From positions 310,001 through 374,000 of the forward strand of contig WWBZ02000009.1 of assembly GCA_011503125.2 (NCBI GenBank): 64,000 nt of DNA. The letters are read 5' to 3'. Both the position numbers and the translations under genes were made by a program. Positions within the stretch are counted from its first letter, which is position 1, and each line of letters begins with the position of its first letter. The notes beneath the pieces were generated by a model. That model saw only the letters and a program-made list of their open reading frames with translations, ran no database searches and was not told the origin of the DNA. The DNA comes from Botryosphaeria dothidea. Taxonomy: Eukaryota; Ascomycota; Dothideomycetes; Botryosphaeriales; Botryosphaeriaceae. This document shows positions 1-11,433 of the stretch, piece by piece.

Positions 1-1174
1 ACCAGTTGCGGATTGTCAAGGGCCAGAGGGTGACATACCATATCAGGATGCCAAAGGAAATGAATGCGGTGAGTGATACGAAGATCAGAGCCGGGAATGA
101 GGGCGCAACCCAGATGTCGAAAGGCAAAATGGGATCTTTGGCCCCATACTTCTCCCAAATCACGAACCCAACTAGATGTAAGACAGAGATAATGAGGAGA
201 CAGTACTCATTCGGCTCTTCCTAACATGCAGATGGGGCTTGGCTGAGATTTTGTATTGTTAGTGGAGTTCTTTAAATGAGTGAGCAGTAACGTAGGCAAA
301 AAACTTACTTCCACACAAAATTGAACAGGATCGAGCCTGTAATGCTCAGGTAAGCGCCTAACCAGTCAATCGATCCGCCAGCCCTGGGAATGTCCCAGTC
401 TGAGGGCACAATAATGGCGCTGATACCAAAGACTACGGCGCCGAGCATTTCTCTAAACAGCATGCTAGAAGTAATATGTGAGCTAAATCCCGTTTGGCTT
501 ACAAGAAAAAGAACAGCCACTTCCAGTGTGCCAGTTGGGCAAAGATTGCTCCAAACACGCTTCCACCAGCAGCACCAATTGGCGCCATTGCTCCGAAAAA
601 GCCCATCGCAATGTTGCACCCTCGCCCGGGTGGAAGATTAATGTTGATCAGGGCCACAGCATTCGGTACCAAGAAGGCACCACCTGCCCCGGTCAGTCCT
701 TTTGCAAAAGACAATCCGATGATATTTCGCATGAACCCGCTGATGAGAGACCACAGAACCCACCACGTAGCGGCGCAGACTAGAGTACGTTTATGGCCAA
801 ATAGTGCACCAAATCAACCGCCTGCGATGACAAGAGCTCCTTGTCTGAGCCTGTATCATTAATAACTACTCCAATGAAAGAAATGAGAGTAAGGTTCATC
901 TCACGGATATGATGCTGCAATCCAAGTCGCGACGTCTCGGTGAATGTCAAGATCCTCAGATATTGGTACCGTGACAGCAATACCGGATCCAAACGGGATC
1001 ATCTGGAAAAAATTCAGTTGTAGCCAGTTCATTGCAGATAGATAAACTTACCTGAACTAGTTGGCACGCCACCATTGATACAACAAGTGATACTTCCCTT
1101 GGATTAGTCAATTCTTCCTCGCCAGCGGCCTTTTCCCCGCTAGGTTTGGAGGAAACGGATTGATTTACTTCCAT
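1..1174 (-). pseudogene. MFS drug:H+ antiporter-type transporter, disrupted, 3' part outside window
   Basis: This is the N-terminal and middle part of a 14-TM-type major facilitator transporter (DHA2-like). It starts at 1174 and runs off the left edge. After splicing, family blocks follow in order: a hydrophilic N-terminus, TWIAASYP, the loop GxFGALFGHKRTL, LTGAGGAFLVPNA, the GSIDWLGAYL segment and FGILIWYVTLW. Inferred introns include one at about 835-888, one just upstream of the FGISAII exon and one ending at about 255. Two nonsense codons interrupt otherwise good coding sequence. TGA at 814-816 stands where the conserved loop Arg is expected (CGA to TGA). TAG at 221-223 stands where Trp is expected (TGG to TAG). 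Both are C-to-T or G-to-A changes. It is divergent from the hydrolase at 1681. The transported substrate cannot be inferred. Confidence 0.75.
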
Positions 1175-1680
1175 CGGAAGATCTAACGGATAGTTTAGGA
1201 TATGTAGAAGAGTCACAACTCCCAAGTTAAGTTTGATAGATCCCGCAATTAAGTTGAAAGTGTCAGGGAGGGAGGGAGGTTTATGCTTACAATGCGTAGA
1301 ACGGCGAAGAGGATAATGGCTCATGTATATTTTCATAAGCCTAATTCAAAACATTTTCTCTTCTTCCCCATCCTTCAGAAAAATATTAGTATACCAAGCA
1401 ACTCGACTAAACTAATCAACCAAGTCATTTCGCCAGGATTGTGTGGCTATCCAGCGATTACTATTCTGCCTATGTTGTCCCTGCCGAGGATATTCGTGAT
1501 CAAATTCATTTTACAGCATAGTATAATCACGTAGAGCAATCAACAATTTTGATTAGTAGCCAGTGTCATTTGCCCTCCTGTATAATCGTGCCTTGCCGCA
1601 AAAATAAATTAAATCAAAGTCATCGAGATGATCCCTTTATAAAATACACTATCAAACTTTCAGATTCCTCCTTCAACAAA
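1175..1680. promoter_or_regulatory. divergent intergenic region, MFS pseudogene / hydrolase
   Basis: These 506 bp separate two head-to-head genes and probably hold both promoters. No specific site stands out. The reading frame of the hydrolase stays open upstream to 1549, but that extension has no family similarity. Confidence 0.4.
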
Positions 1681-2550
1681 ATGACGAACGCCGCGCCGGA
1701 AATTCACACTTACGAAAGCCTCGTCACCAATAACGACATTAGAATTCATTTCCGTGCAGCTGGTGAAGGTCCACTGCTAGTCCTTTTCCATGGCTTCCCG
1801 GATAATTCGGCCGCTTTCGAACAACAGATTGTGGAGTTTTCCAAGGAATACACAGTGGTCTGCCCAACATTGCGCGGTTACCCTCCGAGCGACGTTCCTG
1901 AAAACGTGAATGCGTACGATCTGACCTTGATCGTTAGTGACATCCTCAAAATCCTGGATCATTTCCACGTCCGGAGAGCCATTGTTGGGGGCCACGATTT
2001 CGGTGGTGTGGCCATTCAGATGTTGGCCCTTCTTCACCCGGAACGAGTGGCTGGCCTTATCATCATGAACTCACCTATCGTCCCGAATTTCTATGACTCG
2101 GTCAATTTCGATCAAGAGCAGCAAAAGCTTTCGGAATACACCATACGCTACCATCAGTACCAACCCGGCGATGACAAAAACGAAGAATTCATCGTGAGGA
2201 ACATCAGAGACCCTACACGCCGGCAGGCAGTGCGGGACTACCTCACGTCCTCACCAATGCACGGGATGCTGAGTTACTACAAGAAGAACTATCCTGCTCC
2301 ACCCTACGGCAATTCTGTTGATACATCCATGATGCTGTACACAGTTCCAACCCTCATCATTTGGGGTCTTGAGGAGGAGTACTTTTCGTTGAGCATTCTG
2401 GACAATCTTCCACAGCTCTTTCTCAACACCATCCGGCTGGTAACAGTGCCAGGGGCAGGCCATTGGTCTTTTCGCGACAAGCCAGCCAAAGTCAACTGCG
2501 AGATTTGGTCTTGGTTGAGGGAGTTGAAGAGCAGGGACGATGAGAATTGA
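1681..2550 (+). CDS. alpha/beta hydrolase, epoxide hydrolase / dehalogenase-like
   Basis: This is an intact single-exon gene of 289 aa, a normal length for the soluble epoxide-hydrolase-like branch. The start at 1681 was chosen because the ATG sits in an AAAATGAC context and the family similarity begins just after it. Visible motifs are HGFPD (oxyanion hole), GGHDFGG with the nucleophilic Asp106, WGLEEEYF as the acid region and GAGHW with His261. The nucleophile is Asp rather than Ser, which points to epoxide or haloalkane hydrolysis rather than an esterase. The acid position carries Glu where Asp is usual. It is the only undamaged member of the 1-6 kb block, next to broken transporter, GST-kappa and CoA-ligase genes. 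Substrate is unknown, and the protein is probably cytosolic because no signal peptide is seen. Confidence 0.85.
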   Translation: MTNAAPEIHTYESLVTNNDIRIHFRAAGEGPLLVLFHGFPDNSAAFEQQIVEFSKEYTVVCPTLRGYPPSDVPENVNAYDLTLIVSDILKILDHFHVRRAIVGGHDFGGVAIQMLALLHPERVAGLIIMNSPIVPNFYDSVNFDQEQQKLSEYTIRYHQYQPGDDKNEEFIVRNIRDPTRRQAVRDYLTSSPMHGMLSYYKKNYPAPPYGNSVDTSMMLYTVPTLIIWGLEEEYFSLSILDNLPQLFLNTIRLVTVPGAGHWSFRDKPAKVNCEIWSWLRELKSRDDEN

Positions 2551-2892
2551 GGTCTACAATGAGGGAAACATAAGATCAATCATCTACATGTATTATCGAT
2601 AAGCTGCACTATGCGTCCAAGGGCAACCCAGATTGGCTTTGAGAAATTCTGACAGACTTTCGACTGGAATTCTAAATTAGTCTCCTCGTTGATAAAAATT
2701 ATTTCCTAGCACCAGTGCTTTGTTTCAAGGCCGACTGTTGCTTTGACTGCGAAAGACGTATCGTACATTACGTAGAGCATGGATAGTCGATTTGGATTAC
2801 CCTTTGGACAGTTTGCGTCACAATGAAGGTTGACGGAAAATCAGGTTCACATGGCTTATGATTCAAGAAAAACAATCCTAAACACTCAAGGA
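2551..2892. other. convergent intergenic region
   Basis: This is the 3'-to-3' spacer between the hydrolase and the GST-kappa pseudogene. Nothing beyond likely UTR and terminator sequence was seen. Confidence 0.4.
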
Positions 2893-3694
2893 CTAGACCT
2901 TCCCCTTTAACTCCTCTGGCGGTACAATCTTCACCGGTGTGTACGGAACTCGAAGGTGATCGAAGATCTGATCCCAACGATCATTGCCGAACCAATCATT
3001 TCTCTCGCCGTTCCCATTCACCGCCACTATCCAAGGTGCCCCAAATGCCCCCGCACCCATTGTCAAATCTATTACTCTTTTTTTGTTCGCTGGAGTAATT
3101 GCGTTTTCCATGATATCCTCTATCTCCCTGCGCGTGAATTGGTCGGCCAAGGCTTCAAGTAAACCTTCTGGGATGGACACATTGATCCCTTTCGACCAAT
3201 AGCCTGTTGCTAAGGCTAGAAATGCTGCCTCGAATTTTTCTTCAGGGTAGTGGTCCTTTATCCACGTTGCTACCCGGACCGCCTAAGGTTTTCTTAGATT
3301 AAATCTGGATAGGACAGTTCCCTTCACCTTAGAGCAAAGGAGAACGAGTACTCACAAACAGCGAGTTAATGGGAAATATTTCAGGTCGTGAGACCTTCAA
3401 TCCAAGCAATTTGGATGTCATTTTGAGATCCAAATTCCCAAAGGCTTCTTTGGCTTGTGGGGGCTATGTGAAAGGATTGCCGACACTATCGCGGGCACCA
3501 CCGAGAAAAAAGGGGAGTATCTCAACAGAGACTCCATAGGTCTTCAGCAATGGACGATATCGGATCGCATTTGTAAAACCGAAGAGTGAATACGGTGAGA
3601 CTAATGTGAGAAATCAGCTATATGAGCGAAACGGACACAGGGAGAACATGCCACAGTCCACGTAGATACTTAGTCTTCCACCTTGACTAATCAT
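2893..3694 (-). pseudogene. glutathione S-transferase kappa / 2-hydroxychromene-2-carboxylate isomerase-like (DsbA fold), disrupted
   Basis: The spliced product reads as a GST-kappa/HCCA-isomerase. It has VSPYSLFGF near the N-terminus, then LGGARDS, LKVSRPEIFPINSLF, ATGYWSKGI, GAFGAPWIVAV and DWFGNDRWDQIF. One intron (about 3283-3356) is GT-AG. The first intron, after the YVDC codons, seems to use a GC donor (GCATGT). A single in-frame TAG at 3464-3466 lies between GNPFT and PPQAKEAF, where an ordinary residue is expected. CAG to TAG would explain it. The rest is well conserved, so the lesion looks young. Such enzymes act on aromatic ring-cleavage or glutathione conjugates, which fits the CoA ligase and hydrolase beside it. 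If an undetected micro-intron removes the stop, the gene could still work. Confidence 0.7.
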
Positions 3695-3948
3695 TCACAA
3701 TCTCACTTCTCCACGATCCCGCCCCGACAGTGGTCTCACAGTCGAACCCTCTGCTTAGTCTAAACCAAGCTGTGATTTATAAAATCGGGGCTGGTATGGA
3801 CTCTATTGAAAGAATTATGTTCTCTGTCACTTCATTAGACGGCTCCAGCCCTTTTTATCGTCGACATCTTTCGACGCCTTTCGACGCCTGTCAACATTCG
3901 TCTCACAGTTTTTGCATTTGACTACTGTATATTCAACTGATTTGGGCC

Positions 3949-5912
3949 ATGCCGATCTCTTCGTCGTATCCGCCAATTTCCGTGTCTGCGGTGGACTTGT
4001 GGGAGTTCCTGTTCGATCAGGCAGACCGAGCATACCCAGAGGATCATGGTAAACATCGCTTGTTCTTGCATTGATCATCTACTGCTATCTCATTCTAAGT
4101 ACCAATTCTGATGAGGGCCATGGTTATCTTCGAGGATACTCCGGCCCAGAGCCATACTTTCCGCCAAATTCGTGATTCTGCCAGGCAGTTTGGAAGAGGT
4201 CTTCAGACCAATATGCAGTGGAGAAAGGGCGATGTGATGGCATTCTTCACCCCCAATAGCGCAGAGCTCGGGGTCATCACCTTTGGCACTCTCTGGGCAG
4301 GGGGAATTGTCACTCCTTTCAATGCACAGTCTCTTCCAGGAGAGCTTGCTCCACAATTGAAATCTGCCAAAGCAAAAGGACTGGCAACTCATCTTTCTTG
4401 TCTCAAGGTTGCGCGTGAGGCTGCTCTGGAAGCCGGTATCCCCTTGGACCGACTGTTCCTAATAGGCGAGAAGGACCCCGCTGGTCTAGTTCGACACTAT
4501 ACGGAACTACAGTCCACCGAAATGGCCTCACCCAGAGTGTCATTGAATCCGGCGGAAGACATATCATTCTTGGTGTACTCGTCCAGAACGACCGGTGCGC
4601 CTAAAGGTGTGATGCTGTCCCACCGAAATGTCGTGGCAAATGTCTTGCAGACATTTGCTGCGGATGATCACGTGGCAGATTGGAAGAACGACCGAATTGT
4701 TGGTTTTTTGCCGATGTTTCATATTTATGGTATGTGAATCTATATGGGAGTTGCACTCCACGTAAGTGAATTCTAACATCATTGAAATGTAGGCCTGGTA
4801 GCACTTTTGCTCCATCCGATCTACACCGGCGCCACCGTGCACTTGATGCAAAGATTCAACCTCGAGAATTTCTGCCGAAAGGTCTAAGAAAACAGAATTA
4901 CCATCGCATACGTCGTTCCGCCGGTGGCGCTCAGTCTTGCAAGACATCCGTTGGTCAACAAATACGACTTGAGCTCACTCCAGATGATGCATTCTTGTTG
5001 GATTGTTAATGAACAACGATGATCCATTGATGATTGGCATGAGGAGGAAGGGCGTAGATGGCCCACCCTCCTTATATACGTAAGTGAGTGACTAAGCTAT
5101 CTGGTGTTGCAAAAGCAATATGCAAAACACGTGATTTCCAACAATTCTTCAGCAGCTCCGTTGACAATGGAGGTGGTAAAGATGATACGAGAGCGTTTGA
5201 ATGTGCCTATCAAGCAGGGGTATGGATTATCGGAGGCATCTCCTGCAGTTACATCCCAAGCATTCCTCGCTCTCTCATCTTGAAACGCTCTTCGCTAACA
5301 GATGCCCAGAGTTGGTCTCACTGGGACAAGCCCATTGGCTCAATTGGCCGTCTCCTTCCATCTATGGCAATCAAATTCATGAAGGGTGATGCAGAAGTTG
5401 CATCTAACTGCGAGGGCGAACTCTGGCTATCGGGGCCAAACATATTCAAGGACTACCACAAGAACCCAATAGCGACCACAGAAGCAATCGACCCCTCCGG
5501 CTAGTATCGCACTGGGGACGTAGGTCACATTGATGAAGACAACAACATATACATCACTGGGCGTGTCAAAGAGCTTATCAAGTACAATGGGTTCCAGATT
5601 GCGCCAGCGCAGATTGAGGCAATATTGCTACAACATGACGCGGTCATTGACGTAGCAGTCATTGGAATTTATGCAGAGGAGAAAGCAACCGAGCTACCGA
5701 GAGCATACATCGTCCCCTCAGAAGGTCACAAGCCAAAGAAGGAGGAGATCGATAGGTGGCTACAGGAGAGAACAGCACCATACAAGTGGCTTCGTGGGGG
5801 GATCAGATTCATTGAGGAGATTCCAAGGAGTCCAGCTGGGAAAGTACTGAGAAGGGCGTTGGTCGACCGCGCTAAAAAGGAAAGAAAGCCTGAGTTAAAA
5901 TCCAAGATTTAG
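3949..5912 (+). pseudogene. 4-coumarate:CoA ligase-like acyl-CoA synthetase (ANL family), disrupted
   Basis: The gene covers an adenylate-forming enzyme from the N-terminal MPISSSYPP exon to the C-terminal PRSPAGKVLRR lysine motif. Recognisable blocks are VYSSRTTGAPKGVMLSH (A3), the HIYG exon end, IAYVVPPVALSLARHPLV, KQGYGLSEASPA, GELWLSGPNIFKDY, YRTGDVGHID (A7) and ITGRVKELIKYNGFQIAP. In-frame stops lie at 4885-4887 (TAA where Gln is expected) and 5502-5504 (TAG where Trp is expected, just before YRTGD). The A3 loop Gly is replaced by Arg, which should harm ATP binding. Introns lie after about 4734, at about 4989-5150 and at about 5254-5303, the last with a GC donor. A C-terminal peroxisomal signal is not obvious. 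Related enzymes activate cinnamates or medium-chain acids. Confidence 0.8.
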
Positions 5913-6069
5913 AGCCTATGTCGGATATCTGGCCTTGTTTTGGTTTTTGTAGGCTGTTTAGTCATCTTTTAAATGTGTTTGCCGAGGTCATCGAAGCCGA
6001 AATGTCATCTTTACTCCTGAAATTGATTTCAGATGCTCGTGATGATTAACTAGACCTACTTACTACATT

Positions 6070-8226
6070 TTGTGAAATTTGGCGTTATGATACAAAGTTC
6101 TGCACTGCCTGCAAAAATATTCAAAGCCGATCATTTGACCGCCCACTGTACAAGCTTCTTCATGGAAAGGAACACCGGCTCTACCCTTGCCCGCTCGTAG
6201 GAGACAACCCACATGCTTACGAGCAAAGCTGGGATCATTTCGAAGATGCTCAAGGGCTAAAAATTGCCACTGATAACTACCAGCTTTGCTGCTTAGTGGT
6301 GAAGCAGTTTGAGATAGAACACCCAAAGATCTTTGTGGAAGATCACTTAACACGCGATTTTCCCGTTAAGGTCCGGCCATCTCCTGTGAGAGTTCTCATA
6401 CATGGAAGAGATTAGTTTAGACTCTTGCGGAATCAGAACCTAGAGGATCCTCTATTTCTATATTTCATGCAGTTCACGAGAGACCGAAGTGATAGAAAGA
6501 AGGAGATAACGTTGCGGATATGTGCCGACCCAGGTATGCCTCTCCTGCGGGACTTCAAACTACTGAATTTACTAAGAAGATCAGAAAACCAGGCAGCAAA
6601 GAACGGAGACGTCATAGTTTGACCGCCGATAGCTGTTTCAGACAGCGAAATGACGGTCTCTTGGCTTAAGACATGGCTTAATACGTGCACCAGAGATCAC
6701 GAACTTTATCAAAGCGGACTTTCTGGCCATCCAACAAAAAATGAGCCGGTTCTTCTCCCAAGTCGAGTCATTGCCGTGGGTGACAAATACCAGCAGCCGT
6801 GCTTGATTGAGACCCAAGGCTCAAAGGGACTGTACACCGTTTTGAGCCACTGCTGGGGCCCACCGGGCAAGCAGCCATTATCCACAACAAAGAGTAACCT
6901 AGCCAGCAGGACGCAGGGAATTCCTTGGAATGAATTACCCAAGACTTTTCAAGACACCATCATGGTAACAAGCTCGGTGGGAATTCCTTACATCTGGATC
7001 GATTCACTCTGTATTGTTCAGGATGATGCCGAAGACTGGCAACGGGAGGCTTCAGGTATGGAAGACGTTCACGAGAAGTCGCACTTGAAAATTGCCGCGA
7101 CTGCTGCCACCGACTCTACTCGAGATCTTTTTCTCCCGCGCCCGGAAGTCGACTCCGTGCGTATACCATACATGGACCGAGTGGGTACTGAATTAGGGCA
7201 CATCTACATCTACGAGCCTCTCTCAAGGACTCTACCTACAGCACAATGACAGGACCTCTCCTTTCAAGAGGTTGGACGTTGCAGGAGCAGCAAGAGCCGC
7301 ACTTCAAAACCCACTCACAACACCCCCACTGATACACCCGCAAAGTCCTTTCCAGACGAACAATCCACTACACCCACCGCGGCATGATCTGGTCCTGCCG
7401 CAGCTTCGAAGACTGCGCAGTCGACGAGACGGGCGTGCGCTACGGCCGACGGATCACCAGCGGCTGGGAGCAGTTTGTCAAAGACTTCACCCACCGCAGC
7501 CTCACTGTTTCAACCGATCGGCAGTTCGCCATCCTCGGAATTGGGTCAGCTCCCGCGAAGCGTACTAGAGATACTTTTGACGCGGGATTCTTCCTGTCGG
7601 CACTGCCTTCCCAGCTCCTGTGGTCGAGGCCCGTCTTCTCGTTACCAGCTCTGGCGAAGAAGGCAGTTCCTCTTAGCAGGCCGAAGGAGCTTTCTTCGGT
7701 GCCTTCTTGGTCCTGGATCTCGGTCCTCAGGAAAGTTGACTTTCAATTCTATCCCGAAGATAGGGATACGGTGGAGCCACTGTCGACTTTAAAGCCCATC
7801 ATTGAAGGCAGACTCGAGACGAAAGGTCCTATGATTACCGGGCTGAAGATTGGGCCTGCCGTTCAGCTTGCACATCTACAAAGTCTGAGAATGATCCGGC
7901 CGTCGGGGGATAATGTTTGCAGACTCTGGAACATCCCGCGCGTCCATATGGAGCCACGCGTGTGGCCAATGCGGAGGCTCAGCGATAAAGAGATAGTCGG
8001 ACTTGCTCTCCCCGATGTTGATACGGACTTTGAAAGTTCGGTTACGTTCTTCATTTTATTTCGACAAAACAAAGGATTAGAAATCGACAGTCAGAAATCG
8101 TATTTGCTCTGGGGCCTACTCCTTGAGAATTCCAATGGGAATGGTTGCTATAAGAGGCTTGGAATCGGTGCTGTGGAGAAAAGAATATGTGGCGAACTGA
8201 AGCAGTGCGTAGTCAAAGTCTTGTGA
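6070..8226 (+). pseudogene. HET-domain (heterokaryon incompatibility) protein, disrupted
   Basis: The HET domain is clear: VLSHCWG, GIPWNELPKTFQDTI, GIPYIWIDSLCIVQDD, HLKIAATAA, GWTLQEQ and HYTHRGMIWSC. Upstream, one frame gives a cysteine-containing N-terminal segment (FCTACKNIQSRSFDRPLYKL) with no start codon before a TAA. The same frame is cut by TAG at 6413-6415 and TGA at 6620-6622. The reading frame shifts by about 7246, and a TGA follows near 7331, shortly before the MIWSC motif. The remaining 280 codons to 8226 are open. HET proteins trigger cell death after fusion of unlike strains. This copy has no single path to a full product, although splicing could remove the 7.3-kb stop. Confidence 0.75.
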
Positions 8227-8630
8227 TGTACACACATGCGTCTGATGAGCAGAAAACAATATGGCTGGGGATTCATACCTCAGTTCTGCTTTACGGCCTA
8301 CAAACACTGCAATAGAAGACATGTTTCATCTTCCTACATCCTCCTCCGGTAATTTCTAACGCACTATCATGTCTACCAGGAGGCCTGACCCATCACCGCA
8401 CAAACCACCGCTGACGTCGCCTCACGAATCAGGCACACCACCGCCTTCCCCATCTCAGTTCAGATTGCCCGCCTATAGCCTCGTATTCATCTATAGTACC
8501 ACCGAGTGCGCAGCAGAGCCTACTCTATAAAGACGTCCTTAATTCTCTAATCACTTGACCGCCAAACAGAACACAATCTCAAAACTCTTCTCAACTCTCT
8601 CCACCCATAACATACCGAACAAACGTCGCA
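8227..8630. promoter_or_regulatory. upstream region of the small secreted protein gene, TATAAA at 8526-8531
   Basis: This 404-bp spacer has a TATAAA about 100 bp before the ATG at 8631. A pyrimidine-rich leader (CTCTCTCCACCC) follows it. Both are common in strongly expressed fungal genes. No other element was recognised. Confidence 0.4.
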
Positions 8631-8795
8631 ATGCACTTCTCCGCCCTCCTCGCCACCACCCTCGCGACCCTCGCCGCCACCGTCCTCGCCTGCAACGGTA
8701 ATGCCGAGCAGTTCAGCTGCTGCATCGGCGTGTCCGGGACAGACAAGTCCGTCTACAACGCCTGCTGTGCCGATCTGGCGAGCTATGGTTGCTAG
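8631..8795 (+). CDS. small secreted cysteine-rich protein (54 aa)
   Basis: This single exon encodes 54 aa and is too short for most ORF filters. A hydrophobic signal peptide of about 20 residues (FSALLATTLATLAATVLA) is followed by a mature part of about 34 residues. The mature part has six cysteines in the order C-CC-CC-C, the last being the C-terminal residue. A TATAAA and a pyrimidine-rich leader precede the ATG. Length, secretion and an even number of cysteines are those of effector-like or antimicrobial-like peptides. It lacks the eight-cysteine hydrobhobin pattern, so it is not a hydrophobin. No family was recognised and no function is claimed. It lies between a HET pseudogene and a lipid phosphatase. 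Confidence 0.7.
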   Translation: MHFSALLATTLATLAATVLACNGNAEQFSCCIGVSGTDKSVYNACCADLASYGC

Positions 8796-9649
8796 ATCCG
8801 ATCCCCTCGGATGACAACCCCCTTTCGGAAGAAGATCGATTCAGGAAAGGGTGATGATGGAATACGAAGAAAGGAAGAAATGACTGAGGGCCTGATCATT
8901 GGGTCCACCCGATTCCGCCTGGTCCCAAATTTCCTCATAAAATAACGTTGGAATCGATTTCGAATGAAGTTTTAATAGTTTTTAAGGAATGAACTGGTCA
9001 TTTGGTGGAGTGGTGGTGCTGAGTCTTTTCCAGATTGGTAGTGGGCTCCAACGATGGCTCTATGGCTTCCTGTAAATAAATATGATGACTTTGGCGGACC
9101 ATGTCGGAATCTCCTAGTCTTATCCATCAGTGAAGTCAATACGTTGAATCTCAATCAAACAATCAAATCTACACAACAAAAAATAGTAAGATGCCTCTCA
9201 TTCATCATAAAAGAATAACCCAAAAAAGAACCCAAAAATCCCCCACGTCCGCCGTGGGGCCCATCTACTTATACAACTCGAGCCATAGGATATGTCCGCC
9301 GAAATGAGAATGGAAGGAAACTCCAACAGATTGGAGAGATGAAGAACCGTGACAGGAAAACGATATCCCTCCTGAACGAAAATCCAAAAATTGACAAGGA
9401 CACCTCAACACCTAGAAATGTGTGTATAGTGCGTGCGTATGATGTGATAATGTCAGAATAGAGAGCTTCCACTTCACAACAAAATCAGGGAAATGACGCT
9501 CTTTTTGGACCCGAGTCTGTACCCAAATTCCACACAAGATCCAAGAAAAAGCATTCGCTAAAATCTCCTCACAAATTTTTACCTCACCGTCCCAATGATT
9601 GACCTCGATGATCTCCCGGGCTTCCCACGATTTTTTTTTGGCTTTAATT
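8796..9649. other. convergent intergenic region
   Basis: This holds the likely 3' UTRs of the small secreted protein gene and the PAP2 phosphatase gene. It is AT-rich in 8930-9450. No gene or repeat was seen. Confidence 0.4.
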
Positions 9650-11433
9650 TTAGTAGTCCGCGCCTCTTCCGGAGCCGAAGCCGGACGTGTGCGGCGGCAC
9701 ATGTGGCGGCGGCGGGCTCCTCGAGATTCCGGCTCCCAAGTCCGCCTCATCCGGCGGTGTAGCGAAACCTCTCGTCTGCGCGTGATAAGCGGTATCCGAA
9801 CCACCGAACGTATCGCCAACCGGGTTGTAGGCAACTGGAGCGGCGGCTTGGCCCGCGTGTGGGTTGGACAGGGTATAAGTGCGCTGGAGTTCAAACTCAT
9901 CTGGTTCGTCCTCCGAAGACGAAGAGCTGTAGTTATCACCACGTCGGCGACGGGCGGCGTAGGTCGGGGCGTAGGGGTTCGAGCTGGGAAGCTGGGAGTT
10001 GTACGTGGTCGTTGTCGGGGTGCGGTTCAGGTCTGCTGTGTATACTGAAGATGGGGTCGGTCGCGCGTCTCCGTAAGCTTGGGTTGCGAGCTGGCGATGG
10101 CGTTGGGAGTTGGAGATCTGTTGTCTGAAAACGTTGGTGCCGGATTCGCCCACGTCGGCGGTGCTGGTCGCACCTGTTTCACCGCTTCTTATCGGCTGCT
10201 CCTCATCTATCGTTTTCAGCGAGTCCTCTCTCCGCAGCGGCTCCCTGCCCTCGTGGTTGATAGGGTATGCCTCCGGAGGAATCTCTGGCTCCTTTCCCCA
10301 GCTGCGGATGGGATAGGCGCGGCCCTTGCGCCATGTCTCGGTAACCGGGGGGAAGTACTGGCGGTACGATCCCCATGCAGTGAGAATACCGAGCAGACTA
10401 CCTGAAAGTACGTCGAACGGATGGTGGCGGGCGTCCATGATTCGGGAAGCTGCGACCAAGGCTGCGCCAAGCGTGGGAACCATAACTATGAAACTCTTCC
10501 AAACTTCACCCTTAGAGTCAAGTATGTGAAGCTTTCCGGCAAGGTAGATGGAGAGGTAGTACAAGCCACCGAAGGCAGCTGTGGCAGAGGTCAGTAAAGG
10601 AAAGCCTAAAAATACTGGGGCGGCATACTGCTGCTGTGGCCAGAGGGAAAGCTGCGGAAGCCGTCCTTCAGAATGGCGTTGTCGGTTTGGGTGCAAATAC
10701 TGTGGTTGGACAACTTGAGACCTGCAGGATCTTCCCACACGCTGGGCTTGCAGCGGTCGATCAGGTCAGGTCTTGGCTTGCCGACAGCATTCTTCAACGA
10801 GCCTGTTTTCGGTCAGCTTGCGGACGGCGAGCTGTTCGGCGGAGAGAGCTTACCCGTGATGGTAAAGGCAGCGCCAACAGAAAGCATCAGGCCCAGAACG
10901 CCGCAGTTCAGCTCCCATAGCCTGTCCTTCATGCGGTACTTGCCCGTCAGCTTCCTCCTGCCCGAAGGCATTTCCTGAGACTTGTTGTGGGAGAAGAGGC
11001 CATCGATGACGAGGGTGTAGATGGCAATGATGATGGCGGGAGCCAGGACGGCGATTATGCACAGGTCGAAGACGGGGATGCGCTCCTTGACGGCATACTT
11101 GTAGTGGAGCGTGTAGTTTTGCAGCGAGAATTCCTGGTGGTGGGGTTCGACGGAATCGAGGGCGTAGAAGGCGATGATGAGGATGCTGGCGGGGGATTAG
11201 CTTTGGAGCGGATCGGGAAGGAGGTCGTGTGCTGCAGCGCGGGTGGCGCCTGGAGATTGCGAGCTGCGGGGCGGGACGTACACAATGATGAGGTAGTCGA
11301 AGACGTAGCTGCGGCGAGGAAGGTCAGCAGGCAGCGCGGGCGGGAGCCAACGGGAAGCAGCTCACGAGACAATGACGGTCTTGGACAGACGCTTCTTGGA
11401 GAAGGGCAGCTTCTGCTGGTTCCAGTGGTCCAT
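9650..11433 (-). CDS. PAP2-family lipid phosphate phosphatase (DPP1/LPP1-like)
   Basis: Five exons (11366-11433, 11282-11308, 10854-11185, 10629-10802, 9650-10578) give 509 aa. The three PAP2 phosphatase motifs are present: KNAVGKPRPDL, FPSGHSS, and SRIMDARHHPFDV with the catalytic His. Several hydrophobic segments (VFDYLIIV, ILIIAFYAL, LCIIAVLAPAIIIAIYTLVI, TAFGGLYYLSIYL, VPTLGAALVAA) fit a six-TM enzyme of ER, vacuole or plasma membrane. It should dephosphorylate diacylglycerol pyrophosphate or phosphatidate. The C-terminal half, about 240 residues, is low-complexity, with Ser/Asp/Glu and Pro-rich stretches, and is probably a disordered cytosolic tail. Yeast DPP1 is much shorter, so the tail is unusual. 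The second exon is only 27 nt. Confidence 0.85.
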
